This document shows, one piece after another, positions 1-10,375 of a DNA stretch of 44,762 nt (its first letter is position 1; each line of letters opens with the position of its first letter). Origin of the DNA: Chara braunii (lineage: Eukaryota; Streptophyta; Charophyceae; Charales; Characeae). The notes beneath the pieces were generated by a model. The model saw only the letters and a list, made by a program, of their open reading frames with translations. It did no database searches and was not told the DNA's origin. The stretch lies in NCBI GenBank assembly GCA_003427395.1, contig BFEA01000570.1, forward strand, positions 255,016-299,777. Direction: 5' to 3'. A program made the translations under genes and the position numbers.

Positions 1-64
<64 letters not shown>
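1..64. repeat. (GA)n microsatellite at scaffold edge
   Basis: Almost uninterrupted GA dinucleotides open the window. Contigs often break in such tracts, which suggests that this is a natural contig end. Confidence 0.95.
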
Positions 65-887
65 TTTAAAGACCATGAGATCTGTAGATGGATACTTATG
101 TCGACCCGGAATATCTCATTGACATTTCCATGTGTGCGGGCGGCGTACCCGCACTGGCTTTTCTTATTTTCCTTGTAACCTTACATCATGGAAGCTTTCC
201 ACAAAATATTTAAATTATTTTTATGTCTAAGGAGAGAAAAAACAAACAAACGAATACCTTTGGTATAATTAAAAAATCCTTTACTTGGAAGCTTTCCACA
301 AAATAGGCGATTGGTATGATAGGTATGTCAAATGTTATCCATTGCCATGTCGAAGTTGTGGAGGGACTCCGACGGTTTTGATTGTGGGCGCACGCCTCAT
401 TGGTAAATACAAGCGTGCTGTGCATCAGCTGCGCAGGTTTGATTGGAGGTCACCTTCACGGCAATTGGCTGACAGAAAGATCGGACAGGATTGTCGCCTG
501 GACACCGGAAGTAAGTTGAAGTAATCCATTCATCAGAAAGTAACTTGAAGTAATCCGTTCATCTGAATTAGGGAAAGAAGACAGCAGTAGGAAAGATGAT
601 GATGATGATGATGATGATGACATGCGGAGGAGGATAGAGGAAACCGCCACAACAAACCATATTCCATATTGAGAGTATTGACTGGTGGGGTTGGTGATTG
701 CTGTAGCCTGAAGAAGAACAAGAAGAATAACAAGCAGTTGGAGGTAGCCATAAGCAGCTGGACGGGTGGGTGGGTGGGTGGGTGGGTGGGTGGGTGGGAG
801 AATGACTCGTGGGAGGAGAGTGTCCATCACGAGAGCGCGCACCTTGTTCAAATCTGACCTTGATGTTTTGGTCACTGGAATTCATGC
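65..887. other. Non-coding stretch with short microsatellites
   Basis: I see no convincing gene here; the ORFs are low-complexity. It holds a (GAT)n run at 595-620 and a (GGGT)n run at 764-798. A short direct repeat containing GGAAGCTTTCCACAAAATA occurs near 189 and again near 285. Confidence 0.6.
764..798 (+). repeat. (GGGT)n tract, potential G-quadruplex
   Basis: About eight consecutive GGGT units. Four or more closely spaced G-triplets can in principle fold into a G-quadruplex on the plus strand. No gene context points to a role. Confidence 0.8.
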
Positions 888-1115
888 TTTTTTTTTTTTT
901 TTGGGTTAGTTGGTGCTTGGATGCTCGCACCGTTTTTTCTTTTAATTTTATTTAATTTCATTTTAAGGGCTGAGGCAAATCGTCATTGAACTGACCAGCC
1001 CTAGGCAAGTCAGAATTGTGTTATTTTGTTAATCTGACTGCATCTGCATTCGAACTTGGGTCTGATTCATATTTCAACAGTTCATGGGTGTACCAACTGA
1101 GCTACCTGTGCTTGC
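888..1115 (-). mobile_element. tRNA-derived SINE with poly(A) tail
   Basis: On the minus strand this reads as a tRNA-like head with an RNA polymerase III A box, TAGCTCAGTTGG (1104-1093), and about 37 bases further a B-box-like AGTTCGAATGC (1056-1046). An unrelated body of about 150 bp follows, ending in a 15-base A run (poly-T at 888-902 on the plus strand). This is the layout of a tRNA-derived SINE. It is not a functional tRNA, because no acceptor stem closes around the boxes. The 5' end is approximate. Confidence 0.7.
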
Positions 1116-1281
1116 ACTTCAACTCTCTGCAGAATAGACCCTTTTTTTTTTTTTTTCCCGATTGTGCAGCAACGTTGGCATGCCTTACATATTTTCAGCA
1201 CCTACTCTGTCGTTAAGAGCTCTTTTTTTTTTTTGCGTGTTTATACCCCGTTGGATTGCTTTGTACTGTGTCTAATATCAC

Positions 1282-1368
1282 TTGCTTTGCAGGAATCGGT
1301 GGTTGCAGGCAGGGGAGGATGTGCAAGGGGAGGTGAACTCCATACCAGCAGTCCTGGTGTCAGTAAGT
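1282..1368 (+). promoter_or_regulatory. Possible 5'UTR splice signals upstream of CysRS
   Basis: A pyrimidine-rich stretch ending in TTGCTTTGCAG (about 1283-1293) resembles a 3' splice acceptor, and GTAAGT at 1363-1368 resembles a 5' donor. A small 5'UTR exon between them is possible. This is inference from consensus only; transcript data would be needed. Confidence 0.25.
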
Positions 1369-1475
1369 ACCTGATTGGTGGCACGTGGGGCATGGTGAGG
1401 GCTCTGTGAAAATACCAAGAAAGTTCCTGTGGCTTATCCGCCCCGAGTCCCTGCGGCTGCGGCGCGCAATTGGAG

Positions 1476-3932
1476 ATGGGTGGCGTAGCAGCAGAGCAAG
1501 GGGTAGTTTTGATGGCCAATGGGAAAATGGGTGCCACACTTCCCCGCTGGAGCCCGCCCAGCGACGCCGCCGGGCCCCTGCGACTGCGGGTGAGCAATAG
1601 CTTGTGCGGGGAGAAGGTGGAGTTCGTTCCGGCGAAGGGGGGTAGGCAAGTGACTTGGTACATATGTGGTCCCACGGTGTACGACTCGTCCCATGTGGGA
1701 CATGCGCGGAACTACGTGACCTTTGACATCATTCGGCGTATCTTGGAAGAGTTTTTCGGCTATGATGTGTTCTATGTGATGAATGTGACCGACGTGGACG
1801 ACAAGATTATCAACCGGGCACGGCGGATGCACCTTCTGCAGAAGTATGCGGAGAGCCAGAAGAGTGCAGAGCAGGTTTTCAAGGATGCAGCGAGTGCGCT
1901 GGGGGAGGAAATCGACAAGCAAGAGAAGAAGCTGAAAGGGGTGGAGGCTGACACGTTGGCGGCAACGACCTCGCGGCAGCGGGAGGATCTGGCAAACGCG
2001 TTGGCGCAGGAGAAGCTGAAGCTAGAGAAGCTTCAGGCAGCTGCTGCAGTGCTGAGCAAGGAGCGGGAATCCCTTCTCGATCCAAGTAAGAGTGCAAAAG
2101 AGGCCCTTGCTGGCATCCTTGCCATAGCTGCTGACGCGATAGCATCGTCCTTGGACGCCAAGGAAGGGGCTTCTGTAACCGACCTTGCAATCTTCCGCTC
2201 TCATGCTGCAAAGTATGAGCAGGAGTTCTTTGAGGACATGCAAGCTCTGGGGATGCGTCCGCCTGACGTGATCTGCCGGGTGACAGAGTCTATGCCTGTC
2301 ATTAAGGACTACGTTCAGAAGATCGTGGACAACGGATTTGCATACTTGTCGCAGGGCAGCGTTTACTTCGACACGGCCGCCTTCAAGAAGGCCGGGCACT
2401 TCTACGGGAAGCTCTGTCCTTGGGCGGTGGGGCAATCGACCTTGGCAGCAGAGAGCGAGGCAAATTTTGAGACCAAAGAGAAAAGGGATCCGAATGACTT
2501 TGCCCTTTGGAAGGCAAGTCGCCCAGGAGAGCCCTCTTGGGAGTCTCCCTGGGGTAAAGGACGCCCGGGATGGCACATCGAGTGTTCTGCCATGGCCAGT
2601 GACATCATAGGCGACGTGTTGGACCTTCACTCTGGAGGGTGCGACCTGCGGTTTCCTCATCATGATAACGAATTGGCCCAAGCGGAGGCATACTTTTGCA
2701 ACTCCCAATGGTGCAACTACTTCCTCCACTCAGGACACCTGCATATTGATGGCTTGAAGATGTCCAAGTCCTTGAAGAATTTCATCACCGTGCGTCAGGC
2801 TCTGGAGGACTGGAGCCCTCGGCAGCTTCGCCTCCTGTTCTTACTTCAACCCTGGGACAAGCCGATGAACTACGGAGTCTCGTCGATGGCCGAGGTCCAG
2901 AGCAAGGAGAAGCAGCTCACCAACTTCTTCCAAAACGTGCAGGTCTATCTCAGGAAAACGCAGAGTATGACCTCCTCGTCTCCAGGCTCGTCGCTGAGAC
3001 TTGAGACAACCTGGAATCAGCCTGAGAGAGAGCTGCGCCGTCGGCTTCTGGCATGCCAGCAGGCGGTGGAGGAGAGGCTTGCAGATAACTTTGACACCTC
3101 CGGTGCGATCCAAGCACTGCTGGACGTTGTCAATGGTGTGAACTCGTATGTCGCCAAAGTCGAGGATGAGTTGTCTTTGTTGCCGGCGGAGGTAGGCGGA
3201 AGGGGAACAGGAGTAGTTTTGCTGAGGAGTGTCGTGAGCTATGTGACGCGGATTCTGTCGATTTTTGGGCTCTGTGATAGGAGAGGTGGATGGCTAGAGG
3301 TTGCAGCAGGCGTGGCGTCGTCCCAGAGCGACCGGGAGAGTGTCCTGGGGCCCTATCTGGACGTGTTTGCAGCTTTCAGGGATGAGGTTAGGGCGGCGGC
3401 GAGGTTGGGAGATGGTGGCGGGGGAAAAGAAATGATTTTGTCTGCATGCGACCGAGTCAGAGACGAGAGCCTCATCGATATTGGCGTGAAACTTGAGGAC
3501 AAACCGGGGGGCCAGTCGGTGTGGAAGCTGGATGATCCCAGTGTGTTGAAGAAGGAGCGGGAGCGGGAGAGGAGAGAGAGGTTGCAGGCGCCCATAAAAA
3601 AGCTGGACCGCAAGATTGCCAGCAAAAAACAGGAATTGGAAAAATGGGAGTGTGCAGCAGTTCCTCCCACACAATTTTTCCTCTCGGATGAGAAGCGGAA
3701 GAACTTCAGCGCCTTTGATGCCCAGGGTATCCCTACACATGATGCAGCAGGCAAAGGGCTGTCTGGTAAAGCAAGAAAGAATGCGGAGAAAGAGGCAAGC
3801 AAGGTGCGCGACCTGCATGCACAATATGCGAAGAAGGTTCAGGAGAATCCAGGATTTCTGGAAGATGTGAGGCGAGAGTTGAAGGGGATGCAGGATGAGT
3901 TATCCAGATTGCAGGCTGCTGCAGGAGAGTGA
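1476..3932 (+). CDS. Cysteinyl-tRNA synthetase, eukaryotic cytosolic type
   Basis: Class I aminoacyl-tRNA synthetase that charges tRNA-Cys with cysteine using ATP, presumably in the cytosol. The single ORF gives 818 aa. Visible motifs: CGPTVYD (Cys64, first zinc ligand), HVGH at 73-76 (the HIGH signature), WHIECS (Cys370) and HHDNE (His395, Glu399) completing the zinc site, and KMSKS at 428-432. An acidic and helical insertion of about 120 residues follows the HIGH region, as in animal and fungal cytosolic CARS. The C-terminal 130 residues are highly charged and probably coiled coil. The whole protein follows the CARS1 layout (about 750 aa) rather than the shorter bacterial or organellar type (about 460-560 aa). 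The start is the first in-frame ATG after a TGA at 1407; Met13 and Met18 are alternatives. I see no organellar presequence. It has no introns. Confidence 0.93.
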   Translation: MGGVAAEQGVVLMANGKMGATLPRWSPPSDAAGPLRLRVSNSLCGEKVEFVPAKGGRQVTWYICGPTVYDSSHVGHARNYVTFDIIRRILEEFFGYDVFYVMNVTDVDDKIINRARRMHLLQKYAESQKSAEQVFKDAASALGEEIDKQEKKLKGVEADTLAATTSRQREDLANALAQEKLKLEKLQAAAAVLSKERESLLDPSKSAKEALAGILAIAADAIASSLDAKEGASVTDLAIFRSHAAKYEQEFFEDMQALGMRPPDVICRVTESMPVIKDYVQKIVDNGFAYLSQGSVYFDTAAFKKAGHFYGKLCPWAVGQSTLAAESEANFETKEKRDPNDFALWKASRPGEPSWESPWGKGRPGWHIECSAMASDIIGDVLDLHSGGCDLRFPHHDNELAQAEAYFCNSQWCNYFLHSGHLHIDGLKMSKSLKNFITVRQALEDWSPRQLRLLFLLQPWDKPMNYGVSSMAEVQSKEKQLTNFFQNVQVYLRKTQSMTSSSPGSSLRLETTWNQPERELRRRLLACQQAVEERLADNFDTSGAIQALLDVVNGVNSYVAKVEDELSLLPAEVGGRGTGVVLLRSVVSYVTRILSIFGLCDRRGGWLEVAAGVASSQSDRESVLGPYLDVFAAFRDEVRAAARLGDGGGGKEMILSACDRVRDESLIDIGVKLEDKPGGQSVWKLDDPSVLKKERERERRERLQAPIKKLDRKIASKKQELEKWECAAVPPTQFFLSDEKRKNFSAFDAQGIPTHDAAGKGLSGKARKNAEKEASKVRDLHAQYAKKVQENPGFLEDVRRELKGMQDELSRLQAAAGE

Positions 3933-4058
3933 GGGAGTTGTGGCCTAAAGATAGCATTACCTTCTGTCATTTGGATATTGTCCTCGATTGGCGATTGTCT
4001 CTCTCCTGGTGACACACCACTGATGTTATGGTCACGTATTTTTTTTTACCCTAGCCCT

Positions 4059-4232
4059 ACTATTTGTTTGTCTGTCAATTTGCAGGATATTGATTGAGTT
4101 ATAATGCCTTAAAGCTGTGTTCTTTCTGAGCGGCACCTTCTGCGTTGATCTGCTTCTATTTGCTGGTTTGGCAATTTGCAGGATATTGATTTGAGTTTTT
4201 GCCTTACAGCTTTTCTTTCTCAGAGGCACCTT
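4059..4232 (+). repeat. Two tandem copies of a ~96-bp unit in the CysRS 3' region
   Basis: The core AATTTGCAGGATATTGATT recurs at about 4077 and 4173 (spacing 96). In both copies it is followed by similar sequence through GGCACCTT and preceded by CTATTTG. A weaker third copy (GGATGTTGATTGAGTTTTCGCC) lies near 6046, so the CysRS 3' flank was copied more than once. Confidence 0.8.
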
Positions 4233-5654
4233 TTTTTGCTATCCGCCGCTTTTATTGCTGTTTGCATTGGTTCATGTGCAACGAAACCCAGTCGGATGAG
4301 AAGCTCATGAATGTCGCAATACAAGTCTGACACAGCGCAGCGTCAATGTCTCCAAAAAACGTTTATGAAACCATGCTCGTCATACATGTAGTCTCCCAAT
4401 GTCTCGAACTCAGAGAAGAGAGTGAGGAGAGAGGGAGAAGAGCCTGAGCGGAGGAGGAGGAGGAGAGGAGTTTAGTTCTCCCCAGACGATCTCTGACATA
4501 TACAAAGAACAGGTCACAGCAGGGCGACCATCCTCCAGCCACATCAGCAGCAGTCAAGGTGGATGTGGCGCAGATGTTCCTCTTGGAGACGAGCAGCAAA
4601 GCACACGCTTCGTCACAGGTACGTCCAGGTAAGCTTTTCCTCATCACTCACACCAATCTCACAGTCCAGATCCTCCTCCTCCTCCTCGCCCACACTCCTA
4701 TCAATGTCGAAATCAAATGTGGCTATGATGGCCACGTTGGCATAATCACTGTCAAGGCTGGCGCCCACACTCAGAAACTGGCACCAGCATCAAGCTCCAG
4801 CAGCCTTTGGTCTCCTGGGGTTGCCGCATCAGCATCAAGCCAGCGCCAGGCAGGATGCACAAGACTGAATGATCTCCAAGCAGGGGCTGGGTCAACTTGT
4901 ACTGTTGACTCACGTTGACCAGCCTCTGGTCTCGGTCGACGGCCCAGATCAATTGGAAGCCAATGGCCTGGATGCTGTACAGTTGCAGATTTCCCACGTG
5001 TTCCACTTGGACCCGATTCTTCCGGATAACTGCAGAGAACCAATGATGTGCATCTGATCTACGGCTGTGGCTGACCAGCGGGTTGACTTTGACCTATGGG
5101 CCTGGATTCCCGTGCTGGGGTTGACCGTGGACTTTTGCAATGTCAACTGTTCCTCCTAGGGCCTCTGACTGCTGGTTTTGGCCCTCCCATGGGTACCCCT
5201 TGGCCTTAGGCTTTTGCCCAGGCTCTTTTTAGACTTGGGGTGTGACGTTTGACCCCCGCGTCGGGCCTTTGACCAAAAGTGACGACCTAGAGCCCACAGC
5301 TTATGCAGATTTGAGCCCAGTTATTGCACATGCACCGATTGACGTGAAATACTCCCCGGAACTTCGACTCCTACACGTCTTTGCGCAACAGCGCCTAAAG
5401 CACCTTTTATTTGGCTTGTCTTTTGGTCTCCCTCTTGTTCACATGGATGTACTCTTCTTCAGTCTTCATTCATATTGAGGTGATTTCCATTGTAACCTCC
5501 CGTCTTCGTTTTCCCCCAGTACTTTTTGTCTTTCTTACTACTGGTGATGTCATCCAGCCAGAGATAATGATCCTGTGCCACGGCAATTGATGCTCCTGGG
5601 ACTCGAGAAGTAATGTTGTCGAAGTGTCATGCGAGGAACCATGTACGTGTGCCA
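4233..5654. other. Intergenic stretch, no recognisable gene
   Basis: Several 60-120 codon ORFs overlap on both strands, but none shows a recognisable domain or consistent codon pattern. GGA/CCT-rich patches occur near 4440-4470 and 4670-4690. A cluster of TTGAC/GTCAA motifs is described separately. Confidence 0.5.
4888..5345. promoter_or_regulatory. Cluster of W-box-like TTGAC motifs
   Basis: About ten TTGAC or GTCAA pentamers occur in about 450 bp (for example near 4892, 4905, 4914, 5079, 5086, 5119, 5143, 5248, 5269 and 5338). In land plants the W-box TTGAC(C/T) binds WRKY factors. No gene start is clearly downstream, so a regulatory role is speculative. Confidence 0.25.
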
Positions 5655-5792
5655 GCTCGCAGCGAAAGAAGTAAAGAAGGTGCGAGAGTTGTATGCGGAG
5701 TACTTGCAGAACGTTCGTGGAGGGAGGAGATGCGGCATCCAGATTGCAGGCTGCTGCAAGAGAGTGAGGTAGCAGGTCACAGATAGCATGGC
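5655..5792 (+). pseudogene. Duplicated fragment of the CysRS 3' end
   Basis: The stretch from TCCAGATTGCAGGCTGCTGC (about 5738) through AGAGAGTGAGG and ...GATAGCAT matches the last codons, stop and 3' flank of the CysRS gene (about 3903-3955). Upstream the reading KEVKKVRELYAEYLQN is similar to the gene's KEASKVRDLHAQY segment. The pieces between are shortened and out of frame. This is a truncated tandem copy of the last ~150 bp. Weak similarity continues into 6030-6095, matching the gene's 3' repeat. Confidence 0.7.
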
Positions 5793-7582
5793 CTTCCCTC
5801 CCTTGCATCCTGTGCTTAGTTGGAGGATTACGTAGCTCACATGATGGCACATTTCATCCTTTTTGTTTTTAATCCAAAGACCAAGGGCAAGGTGCCCGCA
5901 ATCTACCCGGAATGAAAGGTGGATGCTGGGAGCATTACCGAGTTTAGCTTTGCGGAGAACCGAACCCCTGAGGGGACCACCCCGCCGATCAGACATGTTT
6001 CGTCCTTGATCGTTTTTTTACTTGCTTATTTGTTCACTATTTTGGAGGATGTTGATTGAGTTTTCGCCTCTTCACCTTTGGAGGTGCTGTGGCGGCTGTC
6101 TGTTGTGACACTGGTCTGCAGCCTATAACTGGCGGATGGGAGATGATTGCTAGTGCATTGTGGAGGCAGGAAAGCGTGTGGGTGGTAGAGTCCCTAGAAC
6201 ACTAGAAGACACCTGTCTCCTAGGTGGCGGGCAGTCGACAGCGAAACCAAACAGCTACCAAGGGAATAACTTGAAGTGGAGCAGATGTGGAACGGATGAG
6301 TGGTGCGGGAGAGATGGAGAGTGCGCTTCAGGGTCATGGGTGCCAGCCATTGTTTGCCTAGCTCTGAGCTTGCATCAGTGGCGACATTTCTGGCTCTTCT
6401 CTTGGCCTCTCGATTCCAGCCCCTTGGGCTCCCAGAGTGAGTGAGCCCAGTGTCATGCACCTGGGTGGTTGGCTTGTTCCCCTCCAGTTTCGTTCCTTGT
6501 TCACATTCATTTACATCGGTCTACATTCGTATCAGGTTGTCTCTCATTGTACCCTCCCATCTTCGCTTTCCTTTGTACTGTTTGTTTTCGAGATAGCTGG
6601 TCTACCGTTGTGGTGTTATTCTGCCAGAAAGGGTAAAACTCCCATCTTCGCTTTCCATGAAGTTAGGAACGATCGAGAGTAGAAGGAAAGGTGGACGTGG
6701 GAGGGTCGGAAATGTCTCTTGCACCACATCAATTTATGGTGTTGTCATGGAAGAGAAGAGCAAGAACCCATTTGTGAAAGAAACCGAGGAATGGAGGGTT
6801 TGCGAGTGGTGGATCTGTGTTTTCAACTTTTTGTGCTGCAGTAAGTAATTGATCCTTTTGGGATGAAAGTAATTGATCGTTTTGGGATGAAAACTAAGTT
6901 CCATGCCGCCGATTGCAACAGATTGTCACAGTGTGCAGAGTTGAGCTGTGAATCCAACAGGGGGAAAAACAATCGATCACCATTCAGGTCAGCGCCAGAG
7001 CGAAACACACATGAAAGAGAGTGGGAGTCGTCTCACGCACCACCTGAGACACAAATGAAGCACATTCATGAGCCAATCACGTAGTTGATAACCGGATAGT
7101 CTGATGCCAAGAGGGTGGTCAGAAGTCAAAATGGACATCTCTCCTGGTCATCCATCATGATCCTCATTCTTCCTCTATCACCACCACCTTGCTCTTTCTT
7201 GTCCAAAACTTTCAACACTTGATATCGATGCATGCCTACAAATAGCAGATAGGCATGTCGGAAAACGAAGGATAGACCTGTGGAGAGAAACAACAATGTC
7301 ATGGGACGGAAGACGGAAAACCACAGATCTGACTCATCAGGACTCAGGATGGATACATACACAGTACGGGCATGGGGACACATAACAGAAGAGAGTGTTG
7401 CCATGCGCCACGCTCATAGCAGAAAAGAGACCACAGATGAAGGATATGGAGGATGGAGATGAAGGGGGAAGATGAAGGGAAGACTGCAACTCCATAGCCC
7501 AGCAGAAGAAGTCTCCTCAATGGTCCCCAAGAGTCTCCGTGCAGAATGTAGTCTTCAATGAACTGCCGGAATAGTCACCAAA

Positions 7583-7583
<1 letters not shown>
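5793..7583. other. Non-coding stretch
   Basis: No ORF with a recognisable domain. It contains the third, weak copy of the CysRS 3'-flank repeat near 6030-6095 and a short tandem repeat near 6850-6890 (AGTAATTGATC..TTTTGGGATGAAA twice). Otherwise I see nothing. Confidence 0.5.
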
Positions 7584-7633
<50 letters not shown>

Positions 7634-7775
7634 GAGGAGGTGGATATGAAGGACAGGATGAGAGGACAAGAAGATAAAGAAACTTTCCTCTCTCTGTGTG
7701 AAGGAGGAGGTGGATACGGAGGGCAGGATGAGAGAACAACAAGAAGACGGAACTCTCCTCCCTCTCTCGCTCTCT
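7584..7775. repeat. (CT)n tract followed by a 70-bp tandem duplication
   Basis: A CT run at 7584-7630 is followed by two copies of a unit beginning AAGGAGGAGGTGGATA at 7631 and 7701 (period 70). Both contain GGACAGGATGAGAG-like and ACAAGAAGA-like segments and end in CT-rich DNA. Confidence 0.85.
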
Positions 7776-8179
7776 CTGTGGGTCTGATATTGATCTGTGA
7801 AAGGTGTCACCTTGAGCTGTGATGGTGCAGGTCTGGCGTCTGCATTTCAGTCGTCATGCGAGTCTCCTCTGGCGCAGCACCTCCATGCGGGCACGCTGGC
7901 CGCTGCTTGTTGACCCGCTGGATATGGGCGCCTGAAGCTGTCTGCTGATCGGCAGATGAGAAAAATATAGAGAGAGAGATTGAGAGAAAAATATATATAT
8001 ATATATACATAGATTATAAATTAAAGAAGGATGACCTCGGACCGTATTCAAGTACGTATCCGACCCGGACCGTTGTCCCCATCCGTCGTATTGCGGTAAA
8101 GCTGGGCAAGCAGCATGGCACTACGGTCCCGGCCAGCAACCGGCAACCTTAACCTGCAACTTGGCCAGCAGTTCCAGTC

Positions 8180-8345
8180 GAGTTCGAACCTCTCTTTTCA
8201 CATTGTCACACACCTTTACCCTATCACTCTCTTCCACACTGCCACACATCTTTACCGTACCGTTGAGACCCACAGCTTTACCCTGCAGTGGAGTTGTTGT
8301 AGGGCAAAGGTGTGTGACAGTGTGAAAGAAAGCATCTCGAACTCC
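8180..8345. repeat. Imperfect inverted repeat (foldback / MITE-like)
   Basis: The left arm 8180-8224 (GAGTTCGA...TTCACATTGTCACACACC...ACCCTAT) is nearly the reverse complement of the right arm 8299-8345 (GTAGGGCAAAGGTGTGTGACAGTGTGAA...TCGAACTCC). The loop is about 75 bp and contains another CACACTGCCACACATCTTTACC copy. It could be a small non-autonomous DNA element or a hairpin RNA precursor. Confidence 0.7.
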
Positions 8346-9462
8346 GTTGGGAGCAGGGTCGGCTTTTCGACGTTCACTTTTATTTCTTTTTGCTGGGCCA
8401 GGTGAAAGTGAAAGAGTGAAAGAGAGCGTCGACAACTGCCAGAGTAATCTGGAAAAGTAGATTGATGAGAGCACATCCAATGCCGAAGGCGGGAGGAGGG
8501 GGGGGAGGGAAGGGCACAGCGGTAATGCCTTAGTTGAGAAAAGGTCATCCATACAGTACAATCTTGTGAGCGCGGGTAGTGCCCAAGTGCTGCACAGTTC
8601 TCATAAGTGCCACAGGCCGCCTTTGATCTCCTTGCGAACAGCAGTGGGCAGGCATCTTGATGCTCCCACCCATGTATGCCCCTTGCATATAGGGGTCTGA
8701 CGCGGTAGTGTAGGGGTGGTCAGATTCCATTTGATATCCCTCTATTCAGATAGCTCGCTTCCCTTTGAGAATGCCGCGTCTTCGCACGAGGGATCGTCAA
8801 AAGCTTGCTGTGGGAGTCATGGCCGTCGCCGGCAGGATGGCGGAGGATGCTTATGCCATGCTGGATTTCATACTGGGTTTTCAGACTAGAAGACCACCTA
8901 TGCTCCTCTGCAGGCCAGTGCTTGATTCCAGACGACGTTGATGACAAGTGAGGACGAGAAGATTGGAACGCAGGAAGAGGGGCTCAGGGCATAGGGAGAA
9001 ACAAGAGCACAGGGTAATGACGAACGGCCTGACCGAAGGATATGCAGGTGATGGAGAGAGAGCAATAAAGAGGGAGAAAGCGACAGACAGAGGAAGAGAG
9101 GAAAGGACATAGCAGATCCTCAGGGGCCACATCGAGTATTGGAGAGCAGGAGCTCGAAGAGGATCCCAACGGAGGAGAGAAAGGTGTGTAGAGAAACACG
9201 CGAGAAAAGAGATGGCGGGAACAGGACAAGGAGACAAGAGGATGGGGAAAAGTGGATTGGTGTTGGGAAGATCGGGAGGGCGTATGGAGGGCGCAAGTTG
9301 AAAGATCGGTGCTTTGACCGTCTTCAACCCCTGAGGCCCTGTGGAAACAACTTCAAGACTTGGGGAACTTTAAGCAGCTCAAATTGAGTGGTGAATAACT
9401 GTGAGCTCATCATTTGTGCAAGCTTTTCATTCTTCTCCTCACTCCGATGACACTCGCCGCTG

Positions 9463-9465
<3 letters not shown>
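8346..9465. other. Non-coding stretch
   Basis: No gene recognised. The minus-strand ORF at 8881-9327 (148 codons) is of low-complexity Ser/Pro/Leu type, caused by purine-rich plus-strand DNA (GAGAGAG, AGGAG), and I do not call it. Confidence 0.5.

Positions 9466-9541
<76 letters not shown>
9466..9541. repeat. (CT)n microsatellite
   Basis: About 38 uninterrupted CT dinucleotides. Confidence 0.95.
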
Positions 9542-9544
<3 letters not shown>

Positions 9545-10150
9545 CAAGTCCTAGTCCCCTCCTTTCAGCAGGTCCACCTACGGCACCACTGTGAATCTTC
9601 AGCAACTCCTCTCTCCTCTCGTCTTACTGACAGGAATCTCCTGCAAGTCATCCTTCCTCGTTCCTTCAAAATGTCAACGCTCCTGCAGCCTGCGGGGACA
9701 GTGTGGGCAGCTACCTGCCATGCCCAAGCCTTCTGACCTGCCCTTCCCTTGCCTTCGCATTTCACGCAATGAAGCTTGAGCCGGAGTGCAATTCAAAGAC
9801 AGCTACCTCCCACATCGTAGAAGAGAAGAGCCAAACCTTCTCTATCAATGACCGCCGTCATACCATAATGAGTTGCCTCTAAGGTAGACCGTGAAATCCA
9901 GCCTCCCTAACAGTGACATGGTGGAGCCTCCCACACCGCGCCCAGGTCCATGGTCCGGCAAGCCCCTCATCCGCCAAGGCCTTTCCTATGGCCGAGAGGC
10001 CTACTATGAAGATCTCCAGGCCCCCAGGCCTGGTGTCAGAGGCCTAAGCATGCTATAGTCACTCTCAACTACTATCGGCTTCCCCGTACAGAACATAGAG
10101 TCATTACAGCGGTATTTGGGCCAACTTTCAGTCTGGATACACAGATAATG
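9542..10150. other. Non-coding stretch
   Basis: No ORF above background and no RNA gene recognised. Confidence 0.5.
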
Positions 10151-10375
10151 ACTGTATGTCCTATTTGGCGGAAGACAGTAGGCAGACAAAGCATTTCACC
10201 TCCCAATTGATCTACAGTTGCCTGACGACCAGCATCTTTCAAAATGGATGTGCTCAGGACGCAGCTACCATTTCCCCCCGAACATAACGCACCCTGAAAA
10301 TGGATGTATACAAGCTATATGTCCGGTCTGGTACAACCAAGATAAGGGTGTGTTGTGTTCGGGGGAAGACAGTAG
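10151..10375. mobile_element. MITE-like DNA with a repeated ~30-bp terminal arm
   Basis: A ~30-bp arm appears three times: at 10151-10181 (ending TTGGCGGAAGACAGTAG), as its reverse complement at 10265-10296 (CTACCATTTCCCCCCGAAC then ATAACGCACCCTG), and at 10346-10375 (GGGTGTGTTGTGTTCGGGGG then AAGACAGTAG). A further copy lies at 20254-20284. Pairs in inverted orientation look like terminal inverted repeats of a small non-autonomous DNA transposon. Which pair bounds one element is unclear. Confidence 0.45.

Noticed and set aside
1093-1104. Functional tRNA gene on the minus strand
   Set aside because: The boxes are good but no cloverleaf closes and a poly(A)-tailed body follows; a SINE explains it better.
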